From the NCBI GenBank assembly GCA_964393005.1, contig CAYMRR010000028.1:1-5872 (forward strand): a stretch of DNA of 5,872 bases. The letters run 5' to 3'. The notes below the pieces were generated by a model. That model saw only the letters and a program-made list of their open reading frames with translations, had not been told where the DNA came from and did not search any database. The number at the start of each line of letters is the position of its first letter. The first letter of the stretch is position 1. Positions 5,681-5,872 of this stretch are shown in pieces. The stretch comes from UBA5272 sp964393005 (GTDB lineage: Bacteria > Patescibacteriota > Minisyncoccia > Phycocordibacterales > UBA5272). The position numbers and the translations under genes were made by a program.

Positions 5681-5709
5681 TTGCATTATTTTTTGGTATA
5701 TGCTAATAT
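5681..5709 (+). promoter_or_regulatory. rRNA promoter P2 (extended -10)
   Basis: TTGCAT (5681-5686), a 17-base spacer and TAATAT (5704-5709) with a preceding TGC (5701-5703) form a second promoter-like unit. The start would be near 5716, just before a perfect hairpin. Tandem promoters are common for rRNA operons in bacteria, which supports the call. Confidence 0.55.
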
Positions 5710-5717
5710 ATTTGAAC

Positions 5718-5737
5718 CTTAATCTTAAAAGATTAAG
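5718..5737 (+). other. rRNA leader hairpin 1
   Basis: CTTAATCTT (5718-5726) and AAGATTAAG (5729-5737) are exact reverse complements around AA; a realistic fold has seven pairs and a six-base loop. It would lie at the very 5' end of a P2 transcript and has no T tract typical of a terminator. Confidence 0.55.
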
Positions 5738-5777
5738 CTTGATATTTGTAAATAGAATAGAGATTGATTAATTACAA

Positions 5778-5798
5778 GAATTTAATTTTATTAAATTC
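5778..5798 (+). other. rRNA leader hairpin 2
   Basis: GAATTTAA (5778-5785) pairs perfectly with TTAAATTC (5791-5798) around the loop TTTTA. It is A/U-rich and therefore weak. With its neighbours it forms a chain of small hairpins between P2 and the 16S gene; its role is unknown. Confidence 0.5.
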
Positions 5799-5810
5799 AA
5801 AAATACATAA

Positions 5811-5837
5811 CAAAAGAATTTATACAAATTTCTTTTG
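5811..5837 (+). other. rRNA leader hairpin 3, next to the 16S 5' end
   Basis: CAAAAGAA (5811-5818) pairs with TTCTTTTG (5830-5837); TTT and AAA inside can extend the stem past one bulged T. It ends nine bases before the predicted mature 16S start, so it could help 5' processing. In most bacteria the processing stem is long-range, pairing with bases after the 16S, and that side is outside the window. Confidence 0.5.
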
Positions 5838-5846
5838 CTCCGTTTT

Positions 5847-5872
5847 TATTTTTAGAGTTTGATCCTAGCTCA
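5847..5872 (+). rRNA. rrs: 16S ribosomal RNA, first 26 bases (cut by window end)
   Basis: AGAGTTTGATCCTAGCTCA at 5854-5872 matches the near-universal start of bacterial 16S rRNA (E. coli positions 8-26), so position 1 falls near 5847. One base differs from the usual consensus: A at 5867 replaces G21. Helix 1 is retained, with GAGTT (5855-5859) pairing with AGCTC (5867-5871). The exact mature 5' end cannot be fixed from sequence alone. Confidence 0.92.

Larger units (their letters stand above)
5552..5846 (+). other. Gene-free rRNA promoter and leader region
   Basis: No plausible protein or tRNA gene is seen here. The stretch holds P1, P2 and three hairpins, described separately. A pyrimidine-rich segment near 5602-5620 faintly resembles a boxA antitermination site (GCTTCTTT followed later by GAAAA), but the match is too loose to call. 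Confidence 0.7.

Noticed and set aside
5550..5740. Three AAGCTT sites around the rRNA promoters as a regulatory repeat
   Set aside because: The flanking bases differ, the spacing is irregular, and the same hexamer also occurs in secD and secF; likely chance in AT-rich DNA.

Overview
This is a strongly A+T-rich bacterial window in which every gene lies on the + strand. It runs from the end of a central-carbon gene pair, through a lone unknown gene and a Sec/disulfide export operon, to the first bases of a 16S rRNA gene. The style suggests a reduced-genome bacterium, most likely Patescibacteria/CPR (Paceibacteria-like). The reasons are divergent versions of core enzymes, short SecD and SecF proteins, short gaps, no Shine-Dalgarno sequence before any visible start, and a 16S 5' end that departs from the 27F primer consensus. 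This lineage call is inference; the rest of the 16S would settle it. UGA appears to be a stop, since no other in-frame TGA interrupts the coding regions.

Bases 2-460 encode the C-terminal part of a phosphoketolase. After a 26-base A/T-only gap comes a divergent acetate kinase (487-1629). Phosphoketolase makes acetyl phosphate from a sugar phosphate and acetate kinase turns acetyl phosphate plus ADP into acetate plus ATP, so the pair forms a short fermentative ATP-yielding route.

A candidate promoter (TTGACA-17-TAATAT) with a perfect palindrome at its predicted start site precedes a 243-residue protein that I do not recognise (1709-2440). A strong intrinsic terminator follows at 2457-2485, so this gene is probably transcribed alone.

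An extended -10 promoter (about 2496-2504) leads into secD (2584-4002), secF (4013-4960) and a DsbB/BdbC-family gene (4991-5551). SecDF uses the proton gradient to assist late steps of Sec export; the DsbB-like protein would reoxidise a thiol oxidase that puts disulfides into exported proteins. The group reads as an export-and-folding operon.

Bases 5552-5846 have no gene. They hold tandem rRNA promoters (P1 about 5556-5584, P2 about 5681-5709) and three AT-rich hairpins in the leader. The 16S rRNA begins near 5847 and is cut by the window end. I found no mobile element, CRISPR array or tRNA, and no clear evidence of a wholly new system. The best leads are the unknown protein, the SecF Asp-to-Asn change and the altered acetate kinase motifs.
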